NCBI GenBank assembly: GCA_945910005.1
Contig: OX246737.1
Location: 85,016,496-85,080,495, forward strand
DNA length: 64,000 nt
Reading direction: 5' to 3'
Source of the DNA: Isoperla grammatica
Lineage: Eukaryota > Arthropoda > Insecta > Plecoptera > Perlodidae
Made by a program: the position numbers and the translations under genes
The notes under the pieces: model-generated
Told to the model about the DNA's origin: nothing
Seen by the model: the letters and a program-made list of their open reading frames with translations, nothing else
Databases searched by the model: none
In this document: piece after piece, positions 27,201 to 37,696 of the stretch
Numbering within the stretch: position 1 is the first letter of the stretch
Layout of the letters: every line of letters starts with the position of its first letter

Positions 27201-28806
27201 GAGTCAGATGGGCGCCGTCTTAGCGTATGGTCTGTGGCCCCAGCATGCACTCAGTGGGGCTGAAGTAATGGTGCAGATATTGACAGATAGACGTGAGTCA
27301 GATGGGCGCCGTCTTAGCGTATGGTCTGTGGCCCGAGCGTGCACTCAGTGGGACTGAAGTAATGGTGCAGATATTGACAGATAGACGTGAGTCAGATGGG
27401 CGCCGCCTTAGCGTATAGTCTGTGGCCCGAGCATGCACTCAGTGGGACTGAAGTAATGGTACAGATATTGACAGATAGACGTGAGTCAGATGGGCACCGT
27501 CTTAGCGTATGGTCTGTGGCCCCAGCATGCACTCAGAGGGACTGAAGTAATGGTGCAGATATTGACAGATAGACGTGAGTCAGATGGGAGCCGTCTTAGC
27601 GTATGGTCTGTGGCCCGAGCATGCACTCAGTGGGACTGAAGTAATGGTGCAGATATTGACAGATAGACGTGAGTCAGATGGGCGCCGTCTTAGCGTATGG
27701 TCTGTGGCCCCAGCATGCACTCAGAGGGACTGAAGTAATGGTGCAGATATTGACAGATAGACGTGAGTCAGATGGGCGCCGCCTTAGCGTATGGTCTGTG
27801 GCCCCAGCATGCACTCAGAGGGACTGAAGTAATGGTGCAGATATTGACAGATAGACGTGAGTCAGATGGGCGCCGCCTTAGCGTATGGTCTGTGGCCCGA
27901 GCATGCACTCAGAGGGACTGAAGTAATGGTGCAGATATTGACAGATAGACGTGAGTCAGATGGGCGCCGCCTTAGCGTATGGTCTGTGGCCCCAGCATGC
28001 ACTCAGAGGGACTGAAGTAATGGTGCAGATATTGACAGATAGACGTGAGTCAGATGGGCGCCGCCTTAGCGTATGGTCTGTGGCCCGAGCATGCACTCAG
28101 TGGGACTGAAGTAATGGTGCAGATATTGACAGATAGACGTGAGTCAGATGGGCGCCGTCTTAGCGTATGGTCTGTGGCCCGAGCATGCACTCAGTGGGAC
28201 TGAAGTAATGGTGCAGATATTGACAGATAGACGTGAGTCAGATGGGCGCCGCCTTAGCGTATAGTCTGTGGCCCGAGCATGCACTCAGTGGGACTGAAGA
28301 AATGGTACAGATATTGACAGATAGACGTGAGTCAGAAGGGCGCCGTCTTAGCGTATGGTCTGTGGCCCGAGCATGCACTCAGTGGGACTGAAGAAATGGT
28401 GCAGATATTGACAGATAGACGTGAGTCAGATGGGCGCCGTCTTAGCGTATGGTCTGTGGCCCCAGCATGCACTCAGTGGGACTGAAGAAATGGTACAGAT
28501 ATTGACAGATAGACGTGAGTCAGATGGGAGCCGTCTTAGCGTATGGTCTGTGGCCCCAGCATGCACTCAGTGGGACTGAAGTAATGGTGCAGATATTGAC
28601 AGATAGACGTGAGTCTGATGGGCGCCGTCTTAGCGTATGGTCTGTGGCCCCAGCATGCACTCAGAGGGACTGAAGTAATGGTGCAGATATTGACAGATAG
28701 ACGTGAGTCAGATGGGCGCCGTCTTAGCGTATGGTCTGTGGCCCGAGCATGCACTCAGTGGGACTGAAGTAATGGTGCAGATATTGACAGATAGACGTGA
28801 GTCTGA

Positions 28807-29140
28807 AATTTGAATCAGAAAAAATCTGAATCTGAACTTTCCTTTCAATGCGTTAGAAATGTGGATAGAATAGAGTTTTGTTGTACTCGTAGAATGCTTG
28901 ACTCCCATGTACATTCGGTGTGCACTTGTTGAGCCTCACTGGGCATTCGCATATTAATTGGTATAAATTTTGGGTTGTTATGAAAGAAAATGTATTATAG
29001 AGTACAGATATTTTAAGTTTGATATAGTGTTTAAGCTCCATCCCCTAGTTTATGTGCCCAGTGCCCATCATACAATTTTTGACTGATTATAAAAATTATA
29101 ATATTAAGTTAAACAATATGACATAATTGTTGGGTTGTCA
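28807..29140. other. AT-rich spacer, nothing recognised
   Basis: This is AT-rich DNA between array 2 and the SINE. Short open frames have no supporting motifs. Confidence 0.6.
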
Positions 29141-29441
29141 CTTGGATGTGTAATAATAATAATAATTTTTGTAGGAATACCCGTTCTAGGGTGCACACCA
29201 GCTTTACCTGATGTGCCCCTCTTCAGGTGACTAACTAGGTTATTAGGGTGTTTGGATAGTTGGGAAGGATTGTCCGAGGGCTGTTAGTATGACTCAATCC
29301 CAGCATTCGCCTTTACGACTGAGGAAAACCTCGGAAAAAACCTTTAGTCAGGACTGCCGGTGGCCGGAATCGAACCGGTGACCTCCCGAATTAGAGTCTC
29401 GCGTCTTACCGCTGAGCCACCTCTATCGGTCTTGGATGTGT
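29141..29441 (-). mobile_element. tRNA-derived SINE with 11-bp target-site duplication
   Basis: The element lies on the minus strand. Its tRNA-like head carries an A box (reverse complement of 29401-29420, TGGCTCAGCGGTAAGACGC) and a B box GGTTCGATTCC (29366-29376). A conserved-looking body follows (29165-29360), and the 3' tail is (ATT)n at about 29152-29166. Identical copies of CTTGGATGTGT flank it at 29141-29151 and 29431-29441, which proves retrotransposition into this site. It encodes no protein and would be mobilised by a partner LINE. The (ATT)n tail resembles the microsatellite ends of LINEs at 54-62 kb, so one of those families could be the partner; that is inference. The perfect duplication suggests a fairly recent insertion. 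Confidence 0.9.
29366..29420 (-). promoter_or_regulatory. Internal Pol III promoter (A and B boxes) of the SINE
   Basis: A-box-like TGGCTCAGCGG and B box GGTTCGATTCC lie on the minus strand at tRNA-like spacing. They would drive RNA polymerase III transcription of the SINE. This is not a functional tRNA gene: the 3' acceptor half is replaced by the SINE body. Confidence 0.8.
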
Positions 29442-31077
29442 GGTCACATAGCGATGGAGGGAGAAGCAGGGGACCGTCAAACTAACAAAATCTGAAGTCT
29501 AGATAATAGATATTGTAACATAGGGATACATTTATATCAACCTTTAGCTAGGTTTAGCAGAGGTGAGAGTCAAACAAGCTACCTTCCGAGTCTCGTGTGA
29601 GCAACGAACCACTTATTTCGCTAAAAATTGATTCAGAGAATTTGTAATAACGGCAAGTGAAACTAATACAAGTGATGCAACTGTTCAGGTATCGTAAGTG
29701 GGGCCGGGGGCTACATGGTCAACTCGCCTGCCTAATGTTATGAGGACACCACCTGTAAACTAAGGGCGCAATTATCTGCTGCCTGAATGCCTAATTATTT
29801 CGCTTTTTCCTGAATATTGAACAGTGTCCATGATTGTTTGTATCCGACATTCGCTGTAAGCTCTTTACAAAGACTGCATGCGTCTCGTCTCGTCAGTTTT
29901 AAATTCAACCCAAAAGGGGCCGGAGCCATTAATTCTATTAAAAATCTACATCAACTAGAAACTCTTCGCTTCAAGAATACTCATGAGACAGAAACAACTT
30001 CAGCCGAACATATTTCTTGTTCGATTCCAGAAAAGGTTTCCACAATTATGTTAGTTGGTGTGTATATTTTTTTTATTAAGTTAATAATGATTGAATGTAG
30101 AGCAGAAGTAACTAGGTACTCAGCGGCAGGAAACGCCCTTAAACGTCTTGTAAAAGCTGACTTATTAATTACTACAAGTTTTGATAGGCAGGTCGTTAAA
30201 AAATATGTATTTATGTGGGTCTATAAAAGCATCATCAATTTAATTGAATACGAGCCTCCCATGCAAGCAATTGGCTTATTAACTAAATAACATTTCTAGT
30301 TCAGAAAATGTATACAACGTGTGATCTGCGCAACCTTGTGGCTTGGCCATGAACCTAATTAATGTAGGAAGATCAAAACTATGCCGACTCCCAATCTATC
30401 TGAAAATATTGATTATCGCGTTTAGATTCGGCTATGAGTGATTCGCATGTCCCGGACATTTACGGCGATCTCCAAAAGAATCTGGCGTCCATTAATATGT
30501 GTCTGTCGCAAAGACTGATAGTTGCAGGGCTTTGCCACAGCGGGGCGCCGCAGTCGGGCCCATGAGCCGAGTGCAAGGACCAAGCATGGACGTAGACATG
30601 TATCAGCAGACAGCATATTTCGTATTCCCAAGGAATAATAGCAAAAGAAGAACAATTTCTAGAACATACGAACATAACAGTAGAATCGTTTTTCTTTGTA
30701 CATAATTTAATTTCAAACAAATGTATTTTGTTGTTAAGTTGATAAGACAATGTGTTATTTAACTCGTGGGTTGATTCTTGTCTTATGATAGATTTTTATC
30801 TACCTAGGCTGTACAGAAACTATTTCCAATCGTAACTTTGGTTTAATCTCACCCACTCCCCAGCTGAAGTAACATGAATCATTCGATATAACAAAACAAA
30901 TTAATATTTAAATTGAATACTCTTCCGTAATAAGCCACGAAGCATTCGATAACATCAGGAAGAAATCTAAAATTAGTATATTGAAAGGCAGCCCTACGCT
31001 GTGCCACTCGAAAGAAATGCGTGGCTATGTCGATACGATATTACTTTAGTGGGAAGTGTTTTTAGATGAACCCGTTT
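29442..31077. other. Spacer, no gene recognised; possible SINE relic at 29535-29610
   Basis: At 29535-29610 the minus strand shows a degenerate tRNA-like head with order and spacing similar to those at 29366-29420. A 157-codon open frame at 29817-30290 starts on TTG and has no recognisable domain, so I do not call it a gene. A GC-rich patch at 30520-30600 is unexplained. Confidence 0.5.
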
Positions 31078-31081
31078 TCCA

Positions 31082-32190
31082 TGGTCGACTTCCTTACAGA
31101 ATAGAATAAGTACCCTGGATAGTGGTGATCCTATAATGAGCCAGTATCGTATACCTCAAGCCTGGTCGACTTCCTCACAGAATAGAATAAGTACCCTGGA
31201 TAGTGGTGATCCTATAATGAGCCAGTATCGTATACCTCAAGCCTGGTCGACTTCCTCACAGAATAGAATCAGTACCCGGGATAGTGGTGAACCTATAATG
31301 AACCAGTATCGTATACCTCAAGCCTGGTCGACTTCCTCACAGAATAGAATCAGTACCCTGGATAGTGGTGATCCTATAATGAGCCAGTATCGTATACCTC
31401 AAGCCTGGTCGACTTCCTTACAGAATAGAATAAGTACCCTGGATAGTGGTGATCCTATAATGAGCCAGTATCGTATACCTCAAGCCTGGTCGACTTCCTT
31501 ACAGAATAGAATAAGTACCCTGGATAGTGGTGATCCTATAATGAGCCAGTATCGTATACCTCAAGCCTGGTCGACTTCTTCACAGAATAGAATCAGTACC
31601 CTGGATAGTGGTGATCCTATAATGAACCAGTATCGTATACCTCAAGCCTGGTCGACTTCCTATAGAATCAGTACCCTGGATAGTGGTGATCCTATAATGA
31701 GCCAGTATCGTATACCTCAAGCCTGGTCGACTTCCTCACAGAATAGAATCAGTACCCTGGATAGTGGTGATCCTATAATGAGCCAGTATCGTATACCTCA
31801 AGCCTGGTCGACTTCCTCACAGAATAGAATCAGTACCCTGGATAGTGGTGATCCTATAATGAGCCAGTATCGTATACCTCAAGCCTGGTCGACTTCCTCA
31901 CAGAATAGAATCAGTACCCTGGATAGTGGTGATCCTATAATGAACCAGTATCGTATACCTCAAGCGTGGTCGACTTCCTCACAGTACCTGGATAGTGGTG
32001 ATCCTATAATGAACCAGTATCGTATACCTCAAGCCTGGTCGACTTCCTCACAGAATAGAATCAGTACCCTGGATAGTGATGATCCTATAATGAGCCAGTA
32101 TCGTATACCTCAAGCCTGGTCGACTTCCTCACAGAATAGAATCTGTACCCTGGATAGTGATGATCCTATAATGAACCAGTATCATACACG
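31082..32190 (+). repeat. 81-bp minisatellite, ~13.5 copies
   Basis: The unit begins ATGAGCCAGTATCGTATACC and contains TGGTCGACTTCCTCACAG. It repeats every 81 bp, with two shortened units: one lost 6 bp near 31660 and one lost 12 bp near 31980. Variants include AGCCAG/AACCAG, CTCACAG/CTTACAG and AATAAGT/AATCAGT. It starts at a partial unit after CGTTTTCCATGG and decays after about 32190. Confidence 0.95.
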
Positions 32191-32341
32191 GATACCCCAA
32201 ACCTGGAAGTATTCCGGAGTTCCTTTGAGCAAGTTTCCTAACAGCAACACACAATGCCTTGTTTTTGAGTATTATATTTTGAATTATAGAACGATGCTTA
32301 TCTTCAAAACTCTCTGTTTGGACGGTGACTCTATCAGCTGA
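31136..32341 (+). CDS. Uncertain repetitive ORF (401 aa) over the 81-bp minisatellite
   Basis: From an ATG at 31136 the frame is open for 401 codons. It consists of 13 tandem 27-residue units, each starting M(S/N)QYRIPQAWSTS and ending STLDSGDPI, then a non-repeated tail of about 55 residues ending at 32341. The two short units lose 6 and 12 bp, so neither shifts the frame, which is what coding selection would produce but could also be chance. Most substitutions between units change the amino acid (S/N, S/L, G/D, L/R), which argues against strong purifying selection. No domain, signal peptide or homologous family is recognised and no splice structure is evident. It may be an exon with variable repeats or a non-coding minisatellite with an open frame. 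Confidence 0.25.
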   Translation: MSQYRIPQAWSTSSQNRISTLDSGDPIMSQYRIPQAWSTSSQNRISTRDSGEPIMNQYRIPQAWSTSSQNRISTLDSGDPIMSQYRIPQAWSTSLQNRISTLDSGDPIMSQYRIPQAWSTSLQNRISTLDSGDPIMSQYRIPQAWSTSSQNRISTLDSGDPIMNQYRIPQAWSTSYRISTLDSGDPIMSQYRIPQAWSTSSQNRISTLDSGDPIMSQYRIPQAWSTSSQNRISTLDSGDPIMSQYRIPQAWSTSSQNRISTLDSGDPIMNQYRIPQAWSTSSQYLDSGDPIMNQYRIPQAWSTSSQNRISTLDSDDPIMSQYRIPQAWSTSSQNRICTLDSDDPIMNQYHTRIPQTWKYSGVPLSKFPNSNTQCLVFEYYILNYRTMLIFKTLCLDGDSIS

Positions 32342-33771
32342 TGAGGATGGTTGGGATCTCTTGTGCAGAGGTTCTCACTTTAGATTCCACGATCTTCTCG
32401 ATGCCGAGAAATATTTGGGGACCCCACCATTTAAAATCTATACTAATTGTAATGGTCTTCACGCAGAGATTAATTGGCGATTAAGAACACAAAAGGGTAA
32501 TAGTATAAAAACACAAAAGCTAAAAACATAATAGACAATTGTCTTTGAGTAGCTCCTTTTTTGAAACTCGTTACGTATTGACGCGACCCGTCATGGAGCT
32601 GCCCCTTCTCGACTCACGGCTTGAGAACCATTGCTGTAAGGGCTGAACCTCTGTAATTACTGTGCTGAAGATCCCAAGCTCGGGCCAGTCACCCACAATT
32701 TGCTGTAGCTATATAGTCTATTTTGCATTAATAATCTTAACGTACACAATACTTCGTTCATAAATCAATTCTACTGACAAACAATTACAGCTTTTACGAT
32801 GGTTTGAATCCAATTACGTAGAGCTCGTTTTTACCCAAATTACATCTACCTTTCACACAATTCGCATCCACCCTTTAGCTATAGCACAGTATTGTGTTTC
32901 AACTTGGTTTTAAGCTGCTTTTATCACTGCCATGTTAAATGAAATCGGGGCTTTGATCCAAGCGTCACCCCTCAGCAGCAAACTCTTCATACTAACAACA
33001 GTAACTGTCGTTACATATTATACAATATAAAACTATTAGCCAAATTTATGAAATGAGATTGAAAAGATTGTGTTACTGGCCGTAACAGCCCAAAAACACA
33101 ACAGGCCGAAGTTTTTAAACAGCATGTGATGTTTTTCAGAAGTCTTTCTGAAGTAAAGTGATAAATCTGTATACCATGACATCACATAACGGATAGAATG
33201 ACAAGGAAAGAAATATAATAGGGAGGGACGATGGTTATAGTTTTTTGTATTTATATATACTTGCTTATTGCTTAACAAGTGTTATGTTAAATTAATTACG
33301 ATGATGATGTGACAAGGATACCTGTCATATTCTAATATAGAAAATTGACATCTCAACTGACTGACTTTTTGTTATTATCATATTATTCATATAATGTTGA
33401 GGATTCTACCCGTTGAAACCTAGACTTCTTTGAGCAGTAAAGTAAGGTTTGCTGTTTGAGCTTGTACTAAGCCGCAAAGACATTCACCGCATGCATTTGT
33501 AATTTTGAACACAACGGTCATTATCAACAGGAACTCGTATTTGCTGCTGAAGCCGATGGTTTCCTATGTTGAGAGATTCAGTCAGTCTTTGATGGTTTGA
33601 TTACATATTAGACACACAAGTCACACTTGAGGAAGATTTGACACAACTTGAAAATTCCATTATTGTGGGCGCAATTTCTTAATATACCTAGAACGAGTAA
33701 AGGGGTAAAGAGGTAGGGGGTAGGAAGTAGGGGGTAGGAAAGAGTGACAGCAAGTGTTTATACATTCCAAT
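32342..33771. other. AT-rich spacer, no gene recognised
   Basis: No coding region, RNA gene or repeat family is recognised. Short open frames are present on both strands without motif support. Confidence 0.55.
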
Positions 33772-34189
33772 TCTATGGCACTCGTTATGTTTTATTTTTT
33801 TATGTCTTATGAGAGCGGTCGAACGCAGATTCCGATCAAGTAGAAATTTGGAGTATACGTATCCAAAAACATGTGGATCGAATGGCATGGCAAGATCGTT
33901 ACCGTAATTTCATTATTGTAAGAGTTCCCTTAGTTTGTGTTGTTGTACACCACAGAAACAAATTGCAAACACGAAAACAAATTGTGGCAAAATGTGAGAT
34001 AGGCGTATCAGTGGATGTCCGTCCCGTCACGAAATGTTATTTTAAACAATATGGTAGCTGTAGTAGAATTTACATTTCTGTTGATGTCAAAAAAATAAGT
34101 CACTACAAAAACGAAAAAAAGCTATGCAAATTTCCATAATCAATTCAATTGCCGTTATTAACGCGTACCCATACAGAGCGTTTCTCTAG
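33772..34189 (+). mobile_element. Degenerate Helitron-like copy (5' truncated, internally deleted)
   Basis: The segment begins with TATGGCACTCGTTATGTTTT and continues through GCGGTCGAACGCAGATTCCG and ACATTTCTGTTGATGTC to CAGAGCGTTTCTCTAG. It aligns piecewise with the three better copies that follow but lacks the GCGAGCG head and several internal blocks. Its 3' CTAG sits 3 bp from the head of the next copy, making a head-to-tail array. Confidence 0.6.
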
Positions 34190-34192
34190 TTT

Positions 34193-34938
34193 TTAAGCGA
34201 GCGAAGCGAGCGTTTCCACGAGACTCTTATGGCACTTCGTTCTGTTTTTTTTTGTTTGTTTTTGTTTTTTTTTGTTTTTATGTCTGTCGATAGCGGTCGA
34301 ACGGAAAGTCCGATCAACTTGAAATTTGGACCATCCACAAGCCTCGATGTGGATTGAAGGTGTATAGTTTTGAGGCAAAATCGTTTGAAAAGTTACAAAG
34401 TTACACCATAGTTACTGCAAAATATTTTTCTGAAACAAAATGGCGGCAAAATGTGAGATAGCCAGATTTTTCTACAGATTTTTTAAATCACGAATATGTT
34501 AATGTAATGGCGATCTGATAAATATTGGCAAAGTTACACGAAAGTTACTCGAAAATATTTTTCTAAAACGCAGTAACGGCAAAATGTGAGGTGGCTATCT
34601 TATAGTAAATTTTTGTCCGGTCACAAATATACTAATGTAAACGCGATCCAATACGTATTAGAGGCCGAAATTACATTTCTATTGCTGTCAGTAAGTGTTA
34701 GTAACGGTGGCGGACCGTATTGAAAACATGACCACGAAAATTCTTAGCAACGCACATTGCACTGCATACAACAATGTCGGAAAGTATAATAGCCATGGAA
34801 AAAAGAGCAATTTTTGCAAGGCGCATTCTTGAATTGTTGTTAATTGTTGTTCGTATTAGCATTGAAAACTTTTCGCCAGAAAGTTCGTAGATATTGACGC
34901 GCTCGCTTATCAACGCGTGAAACAGAGCGTTTTCCTAG
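34193..34938 (+). mobile_element. Helitron-like nonautonomous element, copy 1 (746 bp)
   Basis: It starts TTAAGCGAGCGAAGCGAGCG and ends GAGCGTTTTCCTAG followed by T. Near the 3' end a GACGCG...CGCGTG near-palindrome with a 12-nt loop lies about 15 nt before the terminal CTAG, resembling the Helitron 3' hairpin plus CTRR end. Internal blocks are a T-rich tract, a GCGGTCGAACGGAAAGTCCG segment and alternating AAGTTACAC motifs. It is very similar to copy 3. No autonomous protein is encoded. The repeat family is certain; the Helitron assignment rests on terminal features only. Confidence 0.7.
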
Positions 34939-35135
34939 TATTAGAAATTCAGGTGGCTCAAAGATGAAATTAACTAAGGGCAGAATGCACAGTCGACTAT
35001 GGATGGGATTTGAAGTTTGTTTTTCTTATGAGAAATAGCATGTAATAAAAAAACAATTCCATAGCAACAAATCATGTACTTAACTTGACAGCTGTTGTCT
35101 GTGCATATATGGACCTAAATTTTAGTTGAGAATTT

Positions 35136-35933
35136 TTAAGCGAGCGAAGCGAGCGTTTCCACGAGACTCTTATGGCACTTCGTTCTGTTTTTTTTTTTTT
35201 TTTTTTTTTTTTTGTACCGTACTAGACTCTAACGGCACTTCATTCTGTTTGTTTTTTTGTTTTTTTTTGTTTTTATGTCCGTCGATAGCGGTCGAACGGA
35301 AAGTCCGATCAACTTGAAATTTGGACCATCCACAAGCCTCGATGTGGATTGAAGGTGTATAGTTTTGAGGCAAAATCGTTTGAAAAGTTACAAAGTTACA
35401 CCATAGTTACTGCAAAATATTTTTCTGAAACAAAATGGCGGCAAAATGTGAGATAGCCATATTTTTTTAAAGCTTTTTCCGGTGACGAATATGTTCATTT
35501 AATGGCTATTTGATCAATATTGGCAAAGTTACACAAAAGTTACTCGAAAATATATTTCTGAAACACAGTAACAGCAAAATGTGAGGTGGCTATCTTATAG
35601 TAAATTTTTGTCCGGTCACGAATTTACTAATGTTAACGCGATCTGATACATATAAAAGGCATAAATTACATTTCTATTGCTGTCAATAACTGTTAGTAAC
35701 GGTGGCGGACCGCGGCGAAAACATGACAGCGAAAATTCTTAGCAACGCACATTGCACTGCATCCAACAATGTCGGGAAGTATAATAGCTATGGAAATTAG
35801 AAAAAATTTTGCAATGCGCATTCTTGAATTGTTGTTAATTGTTGTTTGTATTAGCATTGAAATCTTTTCGCCAGAAAGTTCGTAGATATTGACGCGCTCG
35901 CTTATCAACGCGTCAAACAGAGCGTTTTCCTAG
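35136..35933 (+). mobile_element. Helitron-like nonautonomous element, copy 2 (798 bp)
   Basis: It has the same head and tail as copy 1. A long T tract is followed by a partial repeat of the head region (ACTCTAACGGCACTTCATTC), so the first ~90 bp contain a local duplication. The middle (about 35458-35530) is more diverged than the corresponding parts of copies 1 and 3. The 3' stem is perfect here: GACGCG pairs with CGCGTC. It ends CTAG then T, and copy 3 begins 7 bp later. Confidence 0.7.
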
Positions 35934-35940
35934 TATTTTA

Positions 35941-36687
35941 TTAAGCGAGCGAAGCGAGCGTTTCCACGAGACTCTTATGGCACTTCGTTCTGTTTTTTTT
36001 TTTTTTGTTTTGTTTTTTTTTTGTTTTTATGTCTGTCGATAGCGGTCGAACGGAAAGTCCGATCAACTTGAAATTTAAACCATCCACAAGCCTCGATGTG
36101 GATTGAAGGTGTATAGTTTTGAGGCAAAATCGTTTGAAAAGTTACAAAGTTACACCATAGTTACTGCAAAATATTTTTCTGAAACAAAATGGCGGCAAAA
36201 TGTGAGATAGCCAGATTTTTCTACAGATTTTTTAAATCACGAATATGTTAATGTAATGGCGATCTGATAAATATTGGCAAAGTTACACGAAAGTTACTCG
36301 AAAATATTTTTCTAAAACGCAGTAACGGCAAAATGTGAGGTGGCTATCTTATAGTAAATTTTTGTCCGGACACAAATATATTAATGTAAACGCGATCCAA
36401 TACGTATTAGAGGCAGAAATTACATTTCTATTGCTGTCAGTAAGTGTTAGTAACGGTGGCGGACCGTATTGAAAACATGACCACGAAAATTCTTAGCAAC
36501 GCACATTGCACTGCATACAACAATGTCGGAAAGTATAATAGCCATGGAAATAAGAACAATTTTTGCAATGCGCATTCTTGAATTGTTGTTAATTGTTGTT
36601 CGTATTAGCATTGAAACCTTTTCGCCAGAAAGTTCGTAGATATTGACGCGCTCGCATATCAACGCGTCAAACAGAGCGTTTTCCTAG
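35941..36687 (+). mobile_element. Helitron-like nonautonomous element, copy 3 (747 bp)
   Basis: The head TTAAGCGAGCGAAGCGAGCG and the tail with a perfect GACGCG/CGCGTC stem and CTAG-T end are intact. The internal sequence is almost the same as copy 1, including the shared CAGATTTTTCTACAG stretch that copy 2 lacks, so copies 1 and 3 are more closely related to each other than to copy 2. A 71-codon minus-strand frame is preserved in all three copies but has no ATG. Confidence 0.7.
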
Positions 36688-36815
36688 TCTATATAAACAT
36701 AAATGCTTTTGTATTACAAACATAGCACGTACCTAATAACTTCACGAATAAAACACCAGAAATGTAACAACAAATCGACATTGAAAAATAAGCTAATATA
36801 ATAAGAAAATAATAA

Positions 36816-36908
36816 GAGGGAGAGGGAGAGGGAGAGGGAGAGGGAGAGGGAGAGGGAGAGGGAGAGGGAGAGGGAGAGGGAGAGGGAGGGAGAAGGAGAG
36901 GGAGAGAG
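36816..36908. repeat. (GGGAGA)n hexanucleotide microsatellite
   Basis: About 15 nearly perfect copies of GGGAGA, purine-only on the plus strand. Such a tract can form a triplex (H-DNA). Confidence 0.95.
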
Positions 36909-37676
36909 AATGCGCGCGTGTTTCTCAAGGAAACCTTCCGGTGCTTCTCTTGCGAGATGCTTGCGAACTGTCTTCATGTGTTGGACAAGTCAATTATTTA
37001 AGCCTAGGTTTGGGCTATAACTGTAGACTACACAATCAATGTATCATCGTTTCACACTAGGAGGTTCATCTGGTTCACTTTGTTGAGTTTTGGCCCCGAA
37101 ATGAACTTGTGTGGTCGTAGGTACTATATTAGGATTTAATAGGACCGTAGCTAAAGACGAAAATGATAGTGTCTAGGAACCATTAAAACATTCTTCAAGT
37201 TTTAAAAATTCCTACAGATATTATTGACAGACATGAAAAACTATACGTTATACATGTGATGTGACAGTTAGTTTGGAATAACACAATCTTGCTTTTCACC
37301 GGAGGACAATAGCTTGGTAAAATATATGCAGATTATTTTCAAATTTGCATGTCTAAACCATTAACAGTGATTTATCTTGCGTCTATTCTGTAGCACCGAC
37401 ATCTTTAAATCTCTTGTGTTATCATCCATTTGCATTAATTTCCTAATGAATCGCTTAAATTACACAAGGAAAGCATTCTTGAAAAGAAACCAACTAACAA
37501 GTTTAAAAAGAACCTAAATTGTTACCCGTACAAAACTAATTGACATTCTGCAAAAACCTCGGTTTCTCGTCAAACGGCTTAACAATTTAACGAATCTGGG
37601 AGAATTTGGAATATTTTTTTTCCGATTGCTATTAAAAAAAATAGATTACAGAGAAAATACTGGCAAAAGATTTATT

Positions 37677-37696
37677 GGGGGGGGGGGGGGGGGGGG
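37677..37696. repeat. Poly-G tract (20 G)
   Basis: An uninterrupted run of 20 G. Length is likely to be unreliable in sequencing, and the tract is potentially G-quadruplex forming. Confidence 0.9.

Larger units (their letters stand above)
19077..28806. repeat. Satellite array 2: 94-bp tandem repeat, ~103 copies
   Basis: The unit runs from GCATGCACTCAGTGGGACTG through GATATTGACAGATAGACGTG to GTGGCCC(G/C)A and repeats every 94 bp. Main variants are CAGTGGG/CAGAGGG, GCCGTC/GCCGCC, GACAGAT/GACACAT and CCCGAGC/CCCCAGC. Most units carry TGAGTCA, an exact AP-1 (TRE) motif, and the palindromes GGCGCC and GCATGC. About five CpGs per unit are retained. Since 94 is not a multiple of 3, only short frames stay open and none is credible as a gene. 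The array starts at a diverged unit (GCATGCGCTCAG) and stops sharply at GTCTGAAATTTGAATC. Confidence 0.97.

Noticed and set aside
19336..28754. 60-90 codon ORFs on both strands in array 2
   Set aside because: They are repeats of the same monomer frames; the 94-bp period rotates the frame every unit, so each ends within one to three units.
29366..29430. Functional tRNA gene
   Set aside because: The A and B boxes are the head of a SINE; the 3' acceptor half is missing and target-site duplications bound the whole element.
29817..30290. 157-codon ORF as a gene
   Set aside because: It starts on TTG, has no recognisable domain and sits in AT-rich spacer DNA.
34698..34913. Conserved 71-codon frame in the Helitron-like copies (also 35693-35908 and 36447-36662)
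   Set aside because: The frame begins at TTG and is shared because the DNA repeat is shared; the older copy at 17 kb has a stop in it. No domain is recognised.
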